Assembly: GCF_017591435.1 (NCBI RefSeq)
Contig: NC_059294.1
Span: forward strand, 5,933,501 to 5,997,500
Reading direction: 5' to 3'
DNA length: 64,000 nt
Origin: Portunus trituberculatus
Taxonomy: Eukaryota > Arthropoda > Malacostraca > Decapoda > Portunidae
The position numbers and the translations under genes are program-made. Positions 1 through 20,405 of this stretch are shown here, piece by piece; the first letter of the stretch is position 1; the number at the start of each line of letters is the position of its first letter. The notes under the pieces are model-generated. The model was not told the DNA's origin and did not search any database. It saw only the letters and a program-made list of their open reading frames with translations.

Positions 1-91
1 TCTTTCTCTCCAATCATGAACTGTGTAGGATATATTTTACTGTGTGTTTGTGGCTAAATTCTGTGTCTCTTCTTCGCGATCGCTGGGCCAG

Positions 92-8046
<7,955 letters not shown>

Positions 8047-8314
8047 TACTAGCCACTGCTGTTCATAAAAGTACAATTCGAGCACGCTACTTGTTTTTAG
8101 AATAATTTACCATAAGATTCTCGTTTTCTCACACAATGTTAAAGAATGACAACACATTTAGGATGAACTTGAAGAAAAATTATACCAATCTCATGACAAA
8201 TTGAGCATTCTCTTTTCGAGTTTTGTCGCTTGCTTTTGCACCAAAGATGGAGGAAAGTTGGGGGACAATTTCTGTGTTTTATATTTTTCACACATATATT
8301 TCTTTAGTCAGGGT

Positions 8315-8680
8315 GGAATGAAAAGCTTTTCGTCTTGTTAACTCCACTCTTCTGTCTGTTTTTTTTGTTGTTTTTTTTACTCCAATCTCTTGCTATTCTA
8401 CAGCTATTTTCACGCCACCTGCTCCTTTGATCTTGGTAACTGCATCCATCACCTCCTGCCGTGATTTCGCTGCATAATTATTTTTTTTTACCTCTTCACT
8501 TTTATAATGCAAGATTTTACCAGTATTCTCAATCTTCCATTCCTTTTCCTAGCAAGGTCTAGAGTTTGTTTGCTTGTGTATATCCTCCTTCACATGACTT
8601 GAACTCTTTCAACAGGAAGGTTTCAAAGCACATCTTCGAATTTGGATGCGCATTTTTTCCTTTGACGTCTGATTCCTAGC
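8315..8680 (+). mobile_element. Degenerate non-LTR retrotransposon (LINE) ORF2 3' end
   Basis: Begins TGGAATGAAAAGCTTTTCGT and continues through TTCACGCCACCTGCTCC and TGACTTGAACTCTTTCAACA. It resembles a decapod LINE tail that I recognise from memory. Frame broken throughout; no functional protein. Confidence 0.5.
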
Positions 8681-8839
8681 ACACCTACAGGTTTAATTGT
8701 TTTGTTAACTCGAATAATTTCTCTAGAACCTGCTTTCTTTTTTTTTTTGTAAGGGAAGGCCCGTCGGCTGCAAGTCTTCTACTTTTCCATGTAAGTTTAA
8801 TTTAATTTTCCTTCAACTATGAAATACGAGTACATATTA

Positions 8840-9042
8840 TTAACCCCTTCAGTACTGGGACGCATTTCTATCTTGAGTTTTGACCCTTCTATTAACATAA
8901 GGAAGCGCCTACAGAGGGCAGAAGATTAATGGCCACAGTTTTCACTATTTTAATCCTCGACATAAGTTTCTGAAGCTGTATAAAATCGCCAAATAGTAAC
9001 CAGAATGAATACAGAAACGCGTCACGGTACTTATGGGATTAA
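8840..9042 (+). mobile_element. piggyBac-like MITE, copy 3
   Basis: TTAACCCCTTCAGTACTGGG at the left end and GGGATTAA at the right. It lies about 0.9 kb past the IL-17R-like stop codon. Confidence 0.8.
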
Positions 9043-9316
9043 GAGTCAAAATTTATACTGTATGCCAACTCGGTGCATAAATGTCTGTAGAATGATTGTT
9101 ATAAGGATAAAGATATTCTGCATTGATGAGTTCATTAGATATTCTGCATTAATGAGTAAATAATGTGATTCTAAAAAAAACAATAAACGAAGAAATAGAA
9201 AAAAAAGAAAAAAAAAGTTTATTTGTCTCCTGAATCCTCGAAGCGAAACGTTAAAATCGGCAATGAACATATGATCGAATCTTTATACAATTAAATCAAA
9301 TCTTCCCGTAATCTCA

Positions 9317-9353
<37 letters not shown>

Positions 9354-10319
9354 CTAAAAGACTTCAGTGTATAGATTCTAGTCTGCCAAAGGAACATAAA
9401 TCACTAGGCCATATCTCCACACATTCGCTCCAAAGTTCTCATTGTGTGCATGTAAAACACATTACAATCAGGATGAAGATGAGCGACACATCCCTCGGAT
9501 CACCCACAGGGATTCCCCGACGCTCCCCACACGCTGACCTTGAGCAAAGAGGCCAGGAGAGGATGAGCAGCAAGGATGGGAGCAGTGGGCGGAGGATGTG
9601 GGAGGATGAGCAGGGCAGAGGCAAGCAAGAGGCACAGGAAGAAGCGCAGGAATGTTGGAGAATAATGATAAACGTGGTGCCAGGACGATGCTGCAGAAGG
9701 TGCGGTTAGGGAAAGAAACGAGAGTAAAATGCACAAATTAAGGAAGGTAATGGAAAATAGCAAAAAGAATAAAGAAACTGGCAGATTTTATGTGGAAAAT
9801 CAAGGAAGGCAAAGAGTCAAGACAAGAAGTGAATGTGTAGGAGTTATAAGTCGTTTGAAACAAAAGTGAAAATAGACGAAAAATGAAGGAGCACACATAA
9901 GCTACAAAGCATGAAGGGTGGCAGATAATACGTAAGTAGTAGATAGGTAAGTAGGTAGGTAGATAGTAAAATAACTCAGGCAAATAGGTATAGATAGTAA
10001 GGTATAGTAGGTTGGTGGATGGACGTCTTTACCGACACATGGCCCGTGTCCCTGTGACTCACTTGTTGCCAAACTTACGTGCACAACTTTGGTCACTTAT
10101 TAAATACATCCAATACTGCAGGTCATAGATGCCAAGGTAGACTACTTAACGATATACAAACCTGTGTGGTCAGCAGCAGCTCGTACTGGCACACCTATCA
10201 AGACCAAGAGAAGCAGGAGAGGGTGTGGTGACCTGAAGCACCGAGCATCGCATGGCACCACCGCTCGCCTCTTGGCCTCTGGGAAAGTCTTGCTCTGGTA
10301 GAATCTTGGGATTTCCAGG

Positions 10320-10475
10320 ATGACGAACCTAACGTGTTTGACCCGATGCCTGCTAGTGCTAGCTGGTCAGCTCTCCCTAACCCTCAGTCAGACACAGGAA
10401 ACTGAAGCAGTGCGAGACGCGAGGTGCAGTGGATGCGGAGATACAAGGGCTATTGTTAACACTCATCGAAAATAG
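10320..10475 (+). CDS. Small ORF with signal peptide (51 residues) or first exon of a secreted protein
   Basis: ATG with A at -3 opens a frame starting MTNLTCLTRCLLVLAGQLSL. This is a short polar N-region followed by a hydrophobic core typical of a signal peptide, then an acidic stretch and CSGC. The frame ends at TAG 10473. A GAG/GTGCAG donor inside the ORF at about 10422 would make it a first coding exon instead. No family is recognised. Confidence 0.3.
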   Translation: MTNLTCLTRCLLVLAGQLSLTLSQTQETEAVRDARCSGCGDTRAIVNTHRK

Positions 10476-10607
10476 ATACGTGTGTTGAAAAAAAGAGCAA
10501 GTGTATCATTTCCATGTCTGTTGTGAAGGATATGTTAGCATAAAAAAAAGAAAGGCGACCACAAAATACAGACACATAAAACATAACGCTGAAGACTCGC
10601 AGAAGTC

Positions 10608-10608
<1 letters not shown>

Positions 10609-10669
<61 letters not shown>
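10609..10669. repeat. (CA)n microsatellite
   Basis: Interrupted once by AAAC. Confidence 0.95.
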
Positions 10670-10671
<2 letters not shown>

Positions 10672-10777
10672 GTTTTGAGCATAAGGTATTCCACGGAATT
10701 TGGAACTCAACTAATGTTTATGGTGAGTAGTGTATTTAGATGTTAGAAAATGTTCTTTGTTATTGCAAGCTTGATGG

Positions 10778-10918
<141 letters not shown>

Positions 10919-11099
10919 CTTCTCCATTCATAATTTCTGCCCATGGTTCCAGTCCAATCCACCAATGCCTCGCCTCAGTTGTGATAAGCGGGGCAGGGAA
11001 ATTACCTAATTGTCACGAGGCGCCGTAATTCTTGTACATTCCCATCACCCTTTCAACACTGGCTATGTGATAGTGGATAGAGTGGGAGGGAGAGGAAAA

Positions 11100-11150
11100 G
11101 GAGGAGGAGGAGGAGGAGGAGGAGGAGGAGGAGGAGGAGGAGGAGGAGGA
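11100..11150. repeat. (AGG)n microsatellite
   Basis: About 16 units, purine-only strand. Confidence 0.95.
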
Positions 11151-11766
11151 AGAAAGGAAGCATGTAAGGATATAGAAGAGAGTAGCTATAGTTCCATAGC
11201 TGCGAGGAAGAAGTAGCCATGATGCGAAGAGGAACAAACAAAAATAAAGATGTGTATTAAAAAGGAAAGAAAGAAGAAAGATGGCCTTATTGTTCAATTT
11301 TACGGATCACTGAAAAAAAGAACGAAAAAAAAAAAATCTGTACAGCATCTCCATCTTCAAACTTATCTTTTTGAAATGCTTTTGGGCTGTTAACTTAATA
11401 AGTCTGTCATTCAAAGGTTACAGAAAGAAAAAAAAAAGAAAATATTGATCAGCCGAGTTATTACCCTTGTCAAACTAACAATGTAGTAGTAAATGAGCAA
11501 ATAGACAGATGAATAAATAAAAAAATAAAAACAACTCTTGAGAACACACATAACTTCCACTGCAGACTGTTGGAAGTAATGATATTGACCCTTACTCCGG
11601 ATTATGAGAAAGTGAGAAAGGAAAGGCATTATCTGTATAGGAGCTTAGTGAAGGAAGTAAGACTAGATGTAGCACACCTTTTCGCTTACCCGGGAATGTC
11701 CCCTAACTGTTCACCTCTGATAGCTGCACCTTCCCACATCGTTCGTACTGATGCATGAGGGCTGGT

Positions 11767-12064
11767 TGGGGAAGGAAGGAGAGGTTCGGTGAGTGGGGAG
11801 GATGGAGGAAATGGAAGTGGGAGGAAAGAAGAGATAAGAGTGGAGGAAAGAAGTGGGGGGTGTAAGAGATGGATAGGTACACAAGTCATGGGATACAAAC
11901 CTATGTTTATATACGGTGCGTGGGGAAAGAAGGACACGTTAGGTGGTTGGGAAGGATGGAGAAGAAGGGGATGGGTGGAAAGAAGAGATAAGGGTGGAGG
12001 AAAGAAGTGTCGGGGTGTAAGAATGGATAGGTACACAAGTCATGGGATACAAACCTATGTATAT
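11767..12064. repeat. Tandem duplication, about 154-base unit
   Basis: Two adjacent purine-rich units (about 11767-11920 and 11921-12064) share GATGGATAGGTACACAAGTC and GGGATACAAACCTATGT at a 154-base offset. Confidence 0.85.
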
Positions 12065-13850
12065 CCGTGAAAAAAAAAAAAGAGAAAAGAATATTATATA
12101 AGCTGAGGTTGGGAAGGAGCAAATAACAACCTGAAGTCCAAACAGGTTCACACAACAAATGGAAGCATCCCACCCGTGACGCAGCTCCTGCCGGGGAACT
12201 CCCTCCACAGCGGCCACCAGGTACATACGTGCTGTTTTCAAGGTTCATGCTGTAGTGACGGAAACCTTTCTCTTACAAATGGGAAGAGCGCCTCTGTGAC
12301 ACACAGGAAGCTTCAGAATTCTTAAAAATAAGATAAAATAATGGAGTAATGTTGGCAAAGAGGAAAACAATCGGCAGGTCTTGAGTGTGGGAAGACATGG
12401 AGATGGGCAAAGTAAATAAATAAATAAAAAAAAGAAACTAATAAGGAATAATTCGCAAACCCACAGTAGAGTTCCGAGATAAGAGGCGTGACGGTGAGAA
12501 AGTGTGCACACCGTGAGAGGCGAGGTGGGGGAGATCATATTTTCTTCTCTGTGTACCAGTGTCGTACCAGTGAATGGAAAGGCAATGCTTGTAGGTGAGC
12601 ACAACTGATTCGCGTGCATGTGGTGGTGAGAGGAAACCTGGGATGAAGGACAATTGATTTTAAGTTTTGGCTGTTGCCTGCCTGAAGATTGCAACACAGG
12701 CAATGTAAGAGGAACATAGTACTTCTGCTTCCTCCGTGTTTCCTTTTACCACCACATTCCACTCAGTCTCCCGCCGCAACCTTGATTTTCATGAGTGCGT
12801 AGTGACACATTAATGGTCCTTTAAGCCTTGTATTTTAAAACGCTTTCCACTCTCGATGAGACTACTGTAAAAAGGCCATAGAGATCATTACTCGGGCTCT
12901 CATAGATGCTTCTCCCTAGGGATGATGCACAACCCGTTATGAAGCCATCCTACACCCTCATAATATATAGCGCAACTTGTTAAAAGTAATAGAGGAAAGA
13001 CTGAAACACTTGAAAGAGTAGTGTCATGACTCAGCAACATAGTCCGCGGTGGTTCTATAGGACAAGGAGACAATGCAAGAAGTGAAGACATGAAGTGCTT
13101 CACCAAGATGCTCATTTTCAATACCTAGAGTCCAGAACACATTGTGGATTGTTGATACATTTTAGAGACACAAGACCATCAAAGCTACTGTGTTCTACTC
13201 CAGGTCCTCACTGACCGATCAGCACTCGTAAGTAAAATGGGCGCTTGAGTGTCAGCTAGGTTTTTCTATTAAGGGTTTGGATCTTGCAACTCGAACTGGC
13301 CATGAACACTGTTGCTGACTCGAGCTCAAGGTGCAGATTCCGTATTTTGAAACACTTAGGACACATACACACACAAACACTCAAACGCACACACACACAC
13401 ACTCTCTCTTTCTCTCTCTCTCTAACATATAAAGAGCAAATGCAAACCAAGAACCAATCCAGAAAAAAGCAAATAGAGATTATACGTGATGATCATGATG
13501 CGCGCTTGTATGACGAAAGATGGGATAAAAAGTGACAAAACTAAACTTTTCATGGAATTTGTTGGAAGAAGATTCCTCACTCACACCACTATCAACACAG
13601 ATGATGCACCACTTGCTGTAATCCCGCCCTGTCCCCAGATCCCACCCCCCCCCAGTCTTCTTCTGTCACCTCACTTGCCAAGGCCGCGTCTGAAGGGCAC
13701 GTAAGCTTTTGTTCGAGCCTGACCGTGTGAGGGCCTTGTTGGTCCTTCCCTGGCCACACTCCTGGTCACGTCACCATGCCACGGACAGTACTCGCACCGG
13801 AAACATTAACACTGCAACACCCAAAACACTACGTACTGACTGCTATTTAC
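12065..13850. other. Intergenic or intronic stretch, no supported gene
   Basis: Contains a 152-codon minus-strand open frame (12703-12245) without an ATG start or family resemblance, and short CA/CT runs near 13390. Nothing is convincing. Confidence 0.5.
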
Positions 13851-13871
13851 GATCTCTCTCTCTCCCCCCCC

Positions 13872-13908
<37 letters not shown>

Positions 13909-14099
13909 GGACATCAGCTACTAGTTTCGTCTTCACTGGGGCGTTTCCACACGGCAGTGAAGGAAATCTTCAAACCGGCTAAGCGATACAGGACGAACAG
14001 CTGCGGTGACCGGAGGCAGGAGTTACATATTAGCTAGAGTGTGTGCAGCTCAGCAGCCAGCAGGGACTGAACGCTGCTTGAAATCGGGTCTTGTTAGCG

Positions 14100-14155
14100 A
14101 TGAATTGTGATACGAAGAACTTCATCGCTCAGGGAACCCCCGGTCCAGCGTTCAT
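14100..14155 (+). CDS. Candidate first coding exon
   Basis: ATG with G at -3 opens MNCDTKNFIAQGTPGPAF and meets a CAT/GTGAGG donor in phase 2. The upstream 120 bases are repeat-free and could be a leader. The short coding length makes chance likely; no partner exon was found. Confidence 0.2.
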
Positions 14156-14159
14156 GTGA

Positions 14160-15340
14160 GGAGTCAAACAATTACGTAGTGTGTGCTTTCATCGATCACT
14201 GGATAAGTAAACTAATTAATACAAAGGATTGAGGAAAGCAAACACGGGCCACACACTAATCAAGGTTCTTTCCTAATGAGCTGCGTGTGCGGGAGACCTT
14301 GAGGGAAGGGACAGCCCTCAGTGGTCATCTTGTCCAACGAGAGGACAAAAGCTTCTTTACTACTGTCTCATCTTCAAGCGGCATTATAGGTTAATCTGTT
14401 TTACGGGGCAGCGCAGGTGGTGCAAATAATGTGCATTAAATCAGGCTAAATCTTAATTCAAGATGGTGAAAAACATCAGATGGCCGCGACTCTTTCCTCT
14501 CAACGCACCAGCCACACACCACACACATGAAAGCAAAAGAAATCACCAGAAATTTTGTTTCTGCCCCAACACGCTAATTACACAATTTCCAGTCACCGTC
14601 AGACCTTTCACGTTGCCGTGCTGAGTTTCCTTGAAGCTTAAAATGTTTGAATTTGGTAAAATTTTTACTTAAAAGAAAGAAAAAAAGATAAGTTCCATCG
14701 GATCGTGACTCTCAGGAAACTGGAAATGCCGGTGCTGCTCAGCTGTGTACGATGGGCAACGTGTTTCTCGAGGACTGAAGGTGCAAGAAAATCCACCCAA
14801 AACATGACAAAGGACATGGAGGCTTCCTGGATGGTGCTGGGAAGTCCCCTTCCTGCCATCAATCTAGGAGTCACCGACTCACCACCCGCCCCCTTGACTT
14901 CCATTCGGGGGAGCGCTGCTGCTCTTCTTTACCTAATGAAGTGTAGCTTTCACCCAGATCATTGTTTTTTCTTAAACATTCAATTCTTTCATGTAATTAA
15001 GCGAAGTAATGTTAATATGTTATCACACAGTGAGCTTAGCAGGCAGAGGCAAACATCGCTTGTATGGAAGGCCCAGACTTTCATCGTGACTGTTTTTTCT
15101 TCATCACTCTCCTGAGATAAGCGTCAAAGGATTGCATCCTTATCGTCTTTGGGGAAACCCTTTGAGTAATCTTCCTTGTGCAAGAAGATACCACAAGTTT
15201 GTGAAACAGATGATCATGCTGCAGACCTCATGCTTGTGAGAATACTGACATGTGCCAGGAGTAAATTCTTGGTACTTGAGGTGATGCAACTGAGTAACCA
15301 GCAATGCTTACCTTATTCTCTGAGATCAAACACACACATA
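14160..15340. other. Unassigned stretch with overlapping open frames
   Basis: A plus-strand frame (14705-15115) and an overlapping minus-strand frame (14904-14665) are both open and non-repetitive. Neither has splice signals or a recognised domain. Confidence 0.4.
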
Positions 15341-15342
15341 GA

Positions 15343-15343
15343 G

Positions 15344-15436
<93 letters not shown>
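15343..15436. repeat. (TC)n-(AC)n compound microsatellite
   Basis: Thirteen TC units pass directly into about 35 AC units. Confidence 0.95.
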
Positions 15437-15437
<1 letters not shown>

Positions 15438-15840
15438 CGTTCTGTCAAGAAGTCATAAACACGCCATTGTGACATTTCACTCAATGGATCGTCGGTTAGT
15501 GTAATGTGGAGTAAAAAAGGAGAAGCATAGCCTTGCTTGTTAAAGCGAAGTTCAAGGTAACGACAAATGTAGAACAGTCAACACCAGTGATCTACTTTCC
15601 ATGCTGAACGTCTACGTATAGTTATTACGTCACCACCGCTGTTTTTTACGTCCGAAGCTGAACCTCTGCCACTGTAGCAAGGAGAGACGACCAGGGAGGG
15701 AGGAAGTAGGAGAGGCAATACGAGGTCAATCTACGCTTTGCCACGGCGTTCACCTCCGCCTCGTTGGCCTTATGTTTATGTTGGATAGACCTCTTTCTCA
15801 AGGACGCCCGCCCTGCTCTAAGAACAACACCTTGCAGGAC

Positions 15841-15971
<131 letters not shown>

Positions 15972-16109
15972 TACATATGATAACAGTATGATAACAGTAA
16001 TAAAAACAACAACAATAATGAATAAATTAATCAATAGACAAATAAAACCAAAATCAGATGATGAAATAAACAAATACCCATAAATATAAAGGTGAATAGA
16101 AAAGTGAAT

Positions 16110-16325
16110 TTAACACCTTCAGTACTGTGCCGTGCCGCATTTTCGTTTTCATTCTAGTTACTATTTGCCAATTCTATACAGCTTCATAAACTTATGTGGG
16201 GGATTAAAATAATGAAGACTGTGGCCATTAATCTTCTGACCTGAATACATCCTTCCTAATGGAAATAAAATCGTCATATCATACCCAAAAATCAAGATAA
16301 AAATGCGTCGCAGTATTGAATTTAA
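16110..16325 (-). mobile_element. piggyBac-like MITE, copy 4
   Basis: Inverted copy with TTAACACCTTCAGTACTG at one edge and TTAA at the other; the left end has a small CGTGC duplication. Confidence 0.8.
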
Positions 16326-16655
16326 GAAAACTAAGAGTACAAACACAAAAAACGGTAACAAACGCAGAAAAGAACACTGATGAATAAAAGCAATAAAAAT
16401 ACGAAAAAGAATCAACAAAATGAAGAACAAAACTACCCGATATTCCCATTTGAGTCTCACATTACAAGCTGAGTTGCGCTCCTACCCAACAGGCCACAGT
16501 GAGCAAGCAGCAGCAGAGGTGGGCGGGAAAAAAAAGAAATAAAAAAAAAAAAGAGACAAGACAAGAAAAAAAGAAGTTACGATGGAATGAAGCGGGTCAT
16601 ACAACACCCAAACCAAACCCATCCTGTTAGGGAAGAAGGAGCGAGGGTAACTTAC

Positions 16656-16758
16656 GAAGGGGACGCTAGCTGATGTCCTCGGGGGGTGCGGCAGGATAAC
16701 TGTGGAGGCGCGGGCGTGGTGGAGGACAGACACGTCCTTGGGGGGTTTGAGCAACACA
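16656..16758 (-). CDS. Candidate internal exon
   Basis: On the minus strand, 103 bases after a pyrimidine-rich tract and CAAAG are closed by a CCTTC/GTAAGT donor. The open frame reads VLLKPPKDVSVLHHARASTV, then ILPHPPRTSASVPF. GC-rich against AT-rich flanks. No family recognised. Confidence 0.25.
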
Positions 16759-17107
16759 CTTTGATTACAGGAAGGGAACAAACAAGGGCGTCCTGCTACC
16801 TTATCAAAATCCCTTCTTTTTCTGCTTGTCTTTTTCTTCTCAAACTTTAGAATAGTTAAAGAGATAAAGGTACGGATCACAAATGTCACGAGGCGGTGCA
16901 CTGTTATGTTTCCAAAGCCGCATCAAGCCACGGGGAAAACTTACTCACCGCCCACCACACAAAAAAGGAGGGGAAAAAGTAAGTCTCATTTGATAATTAA
17001 TCGATACGTATGTGTAGTTTGCTTCCAACATCCTTATTGATGCCCTTGTTTATCTCTCTACTGCTGATGATCTCTTGACTGTTTATGCGTTATAGTTGAT
17101 GATGACA

Positions 17108-17140
<33 letters not shown>

Positions 17141-17160
17141 GTGATGAGGATGAGGATGAG
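17108..17160. repeat. (GAT)n microsatellite
   Basis: Degenerates to GAGGAT at the right. Confidence 0.9.
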
Positions 17161-17277
17161 GTACAAGAGATTTTTCTTTATTCTCTCTCTCTCTCTCTCT
17201 CTCCTAAATATTTAGATAAGGGAGGGTAAGGATTGCATAAAAAAAATGTTCATTGGCTTTTAAAATACGATAATAAG

Positions 17278-17520
17278 AGAGGAGGAGGAGGAGGAGGAGG
17301 AGGAGGAGGAGGAGGAGGAGGAGGAGGAGGAGGAGGAGGAGGAGGAGGAGGAAGAGGAGGAAGAGAAAGACGAAGAAGAAGAAGAAGAAGAAGAAGAAGA
17401 AGAAGAAGAAGAAGAAGAGAAAGAAGGAGAAGAGAAAAAGAAGAAGAAAAAGAAGAGTAGAAGGAGGAGGGGGTATAGAGGAGGAGGAGGAGGAAGCAGA
17501 GGATGAAGAAGAAGAGGAGG
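17278..17520. repeat. (GAG)n-(AAG)n purine tract
   Basis: About 240 bases almost entirely purine on the plus strand: GAG units, then AAG units, then mixed. Could adopt triplex (H-DNA). Confidence 0.95.
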
Positions 17521-17846
17521 AGAGTCAAGGTGCAGTCAAAAAACATCGTAAAGAATCCACAATCAGAGCGTCTTCATCCAGTGCCGCAGGTGACACTCAT
17601 TGTTTACCGGCCTCTCCTTAGCTCGCTCAGTTCTGCTTCCGTGCAACTCAGTGTCGGGTTCACGGCCAGAGGGAAGGTCACGAGGTCAGGTATGGGATAG
17701 CTAGGCGGGTCGAGCAAGGTGATCTTCTAGTCAGGTCAATGGTAGACATGTTTTTTTTTGTTTGTTTTTTTATTTATTTTAAATTTTTTTCTTTTAAGGT
17801 CAAGTTGGAAGTAAGGTCAATGGAATACGTTCTCTGTCTCTATCTA

Positions 17847-17850
<4 letters not shown>

Positions 17851-17913
<63 letters not shown>
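17851..17913. repeat. (CT)n microsatellite
   Basis: About 31 units. Confidence 0.95.
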
Positions 17914-17915
<2 letters not shown>

Positions 17916-18204
17916 TGAAAACTATTAATTAACTTCCATTGACTTTCCAAGGATGAAGGTCAATCTTCTCCTTTCTCCCTAATCCCTGGGCTAATTAAGG
18001 AGGCCACAACAAAAGGCCATTGTTCTCAGCAAATCACTATCTTCTTCTCTTGGTATTTTGGCAGTGTTTTCTTATGGTACTCCTACAACGCTTGCTTTAC
18101 TGTTTCTCCTGGTCATCTTGGAATTCAAAAGTATCATAAAGGAGATGAATATTACTGTGAACATGATCAATAACTGGGTAAAAAATGTACTTATAATGCA
18201 GTAG

Positions 18205-18208
<4 letters not shown>

Positions 18209-18292
<84 letters not shown>
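18209..18292. repeat. (AT)n microsatellite
   Basis: About 42 units. Confidence 0.95.
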
Positions 18293-18293
<1 letters not shown>

Positions 18294-18730
18294 TGGATAT
18301 ACAAAAAAAAGCTACAGGACACATTGTAGACTTTGCGCTACATCCACGGTAAAGCGCTACTTTTTCACCACATGAAATAGAAGAATAAGAAAAATGAATC
18401 ATAGTGTATTTTTCGTGGGAGTCAAAGATAAACCGCTACTGAATAACCCAGTCAACCAACTGAAATCAAATAAAACAAATGCAGTCTATTTCGCAAGACG
18501 TCAAAGGTCAAACACTATGAAGGATGTAAAAATAACGTGTGTGCGTAACAAGAGGCAGCGCTTCAAAGGTAAACACTGTAATGCAACTCAATTGGTGAGG
18601 AGAATGAGCGTGTGTGTCGCGAGTGTGGGTAATTTCGTCTGTCTCTTTGGCGGCGCACGAAATGTTTTACTTACACAACTACGACCAACACAATGCCAGG
18701 TGTCTTCATGCTACACTTGCTTCAGTGCGT

Positions 18731-19140
18731 TTAACCCCTTCAGTATTGGGACGCATTTTTACCATAGGACTTTATCGTGATTAGATAATTTTATTGACAT
18801 TAGGAAGGGTTTATGGAAGTCAGAAATATCATGACGTGATTCCACATTCATTCTGGTGACTATTTGATGATTTTATACAGCTTCAGAAACCTATTTGGAG
18901 GATTGAAATAGTGAAAACTGTGGCCATTAATCTTCTGCCCTCCATAGACCCTTCCTAATGTCAATAAAATGGTCTAATCGTACACAAATTTCTAGGTAAA
19001 CATGTCTCCCAATATTAAAGGGATCAATAGCCAGAGTCTTCACTATTTCGACTCCCCACATAAGTTTCTAAAGCTGAATAAAATCACCAAACAATGAGTA
19101 GAATGAATATGAAAATGTGTCATGGTTCTGAAGGGGTTAA
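18731..19140 (+). mobile_element. piggyBac-like MITE, copy 5, interrupted by a second copy
   Basis: The outer element begins TTAACCCCTTCAGTATTGG (18731) and ends GGGGTTAA (19140). Its middle is split at its own internal TTAA site by an opposite-oriented copy at 18830-19026. Confidence 0.8.
18830..19026 (-). mobile_element. piggyBac-like MITE, copy 6, nested in copy 5
   Basis: Inverted relative to its host. The left end has lost about 12 bases (starts at ATGACG); the right end is ATTAAAGGGATCAA, where the duplicated TTAA has become TCAA. Confidence 0.8.
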
Positions 19141-19737
19141 CTTGATTGGCATTCAGTATTCCCACAGGTACATTCACACATCCTTTGTAATGCTTCTTAA
19201 CAGTCTCCTTCCTTCTCCTGCACTTGACACGCTTAGACTCGTATTCTCTTTCCTTCCTACCTCTCACTTGATGGTTTACTTCAGTTATCATGCAACACTT
19301 CCTTCCTCGCGTTACTTACTCCTCATCCATTATTCACACTGTCATAGGAGTCTTTACGCGTCATTACAAATCACACTTGATATTTTCCTTCTCACCCTTA
19401 TTCCATACCTGTCTATTCCAGCTGCACGCTCATCCCTTCCTTTCCCTATCCTGCAAATAACTTGAAGGTATAATGCCCTGAGATCGCCTTCTTTTCTCTC
19501 ACCTAACTTCTTTTTAATGTATCGTAGTCTTCATGCCTTCATTTTCCACATAATTTTCTTTTAAGCAGCAGGTAAATGAAACCCTCGGTAGCCAGAATGC
19601 GTCTACAATACCGCCGGGAAGCGCCAACCAAGGACTCACTGTAACCCAATGCGATGTTTTCTCTGCGAACGTATATTTTTCTCGTCCATGTTTACTGTCA
19701 CTGTGATAAAATGAGGTGATTGTTATCTCTGAGCCGC

Positions 19738-19739
<2 letters not shown>

Positions 19740-19817
<78 letters not shown>
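19740..19817. repeat. (GA)n microsatellite
   Basis: About 38 units. Confidence 0.95.
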
Positions 19818-19820
<3 letters not shown>

Positions 19821-20191
19821 TCACGTTATGACTGAAGCAACACGTTTAGGTTACGGATGACTGAGAAACACTGCCTTACCTTCAATTTTCATTCATTTCC
19901 TTTCAATGAACGCCACCGAGTAACAGGGAAACATGACCTCCTGCACCTATAGGATTAATATTCCGGGGAAGTCCACTGCCTGCATCTACGTGTGCCGACC
20001 TGCTTTCAACAGTGCAATGTCCTGCCCGTGTGTTCACCCTTACAAAGTGAAGTCAGATAAAGGTCATAAGAAAAACTGGCAGACTGTATACCTAGGAACA
20101 AATTATGTTTTTAAGCTTTCCATCGTATCCTTTATAAAATCTCTTAAAAAATAGAATAATAAACCTGAGTGTCTTTCCCACCAATAGCAGT

Positions 20192-20405
20192 TTAATCTCT
20201 TCAGAACCGTGATTCGTTTCCATATTCATTCTGGTTACTATTTGGTGATTTTCTACAACTTCAGAAACTTATGTGGGGGATTAAAATAGTGAAGACTGTG
20301 ACCATTAATCTTCTGATCTCTATAGACCCTTCCTAATGTCAATAAAATGGTCTAATCATACCTAAAACGCATGGTAAAAATACGTTCCATTATTAAAAGG
20401 GTTAA
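20192..20405 (-). mobile_element. piggyBac-like MITE, copy 7
   Basis: Inverted copy, TTAATCTCTTCAGAACC to AAAAGGGTTAA. Confidence 0.8.

Noticed and set aside
12245..12703. 152-codon minus-strand open frame
   Set aside because: No ATG start, low-complexity hydrophobic and Ser-rich content, no family resemblance.
14665..15115. Overlapping open frames on both strands
   Set aside because: Neither has a good start, splice signals or a recognised domain.
18394..18780. 128-codon ATG-started plus-strand open frame
   Set aside because: Runs into a MITE at its end, no recognisable domain; chance is plausible in 64 kb, though it could be a decayed element.
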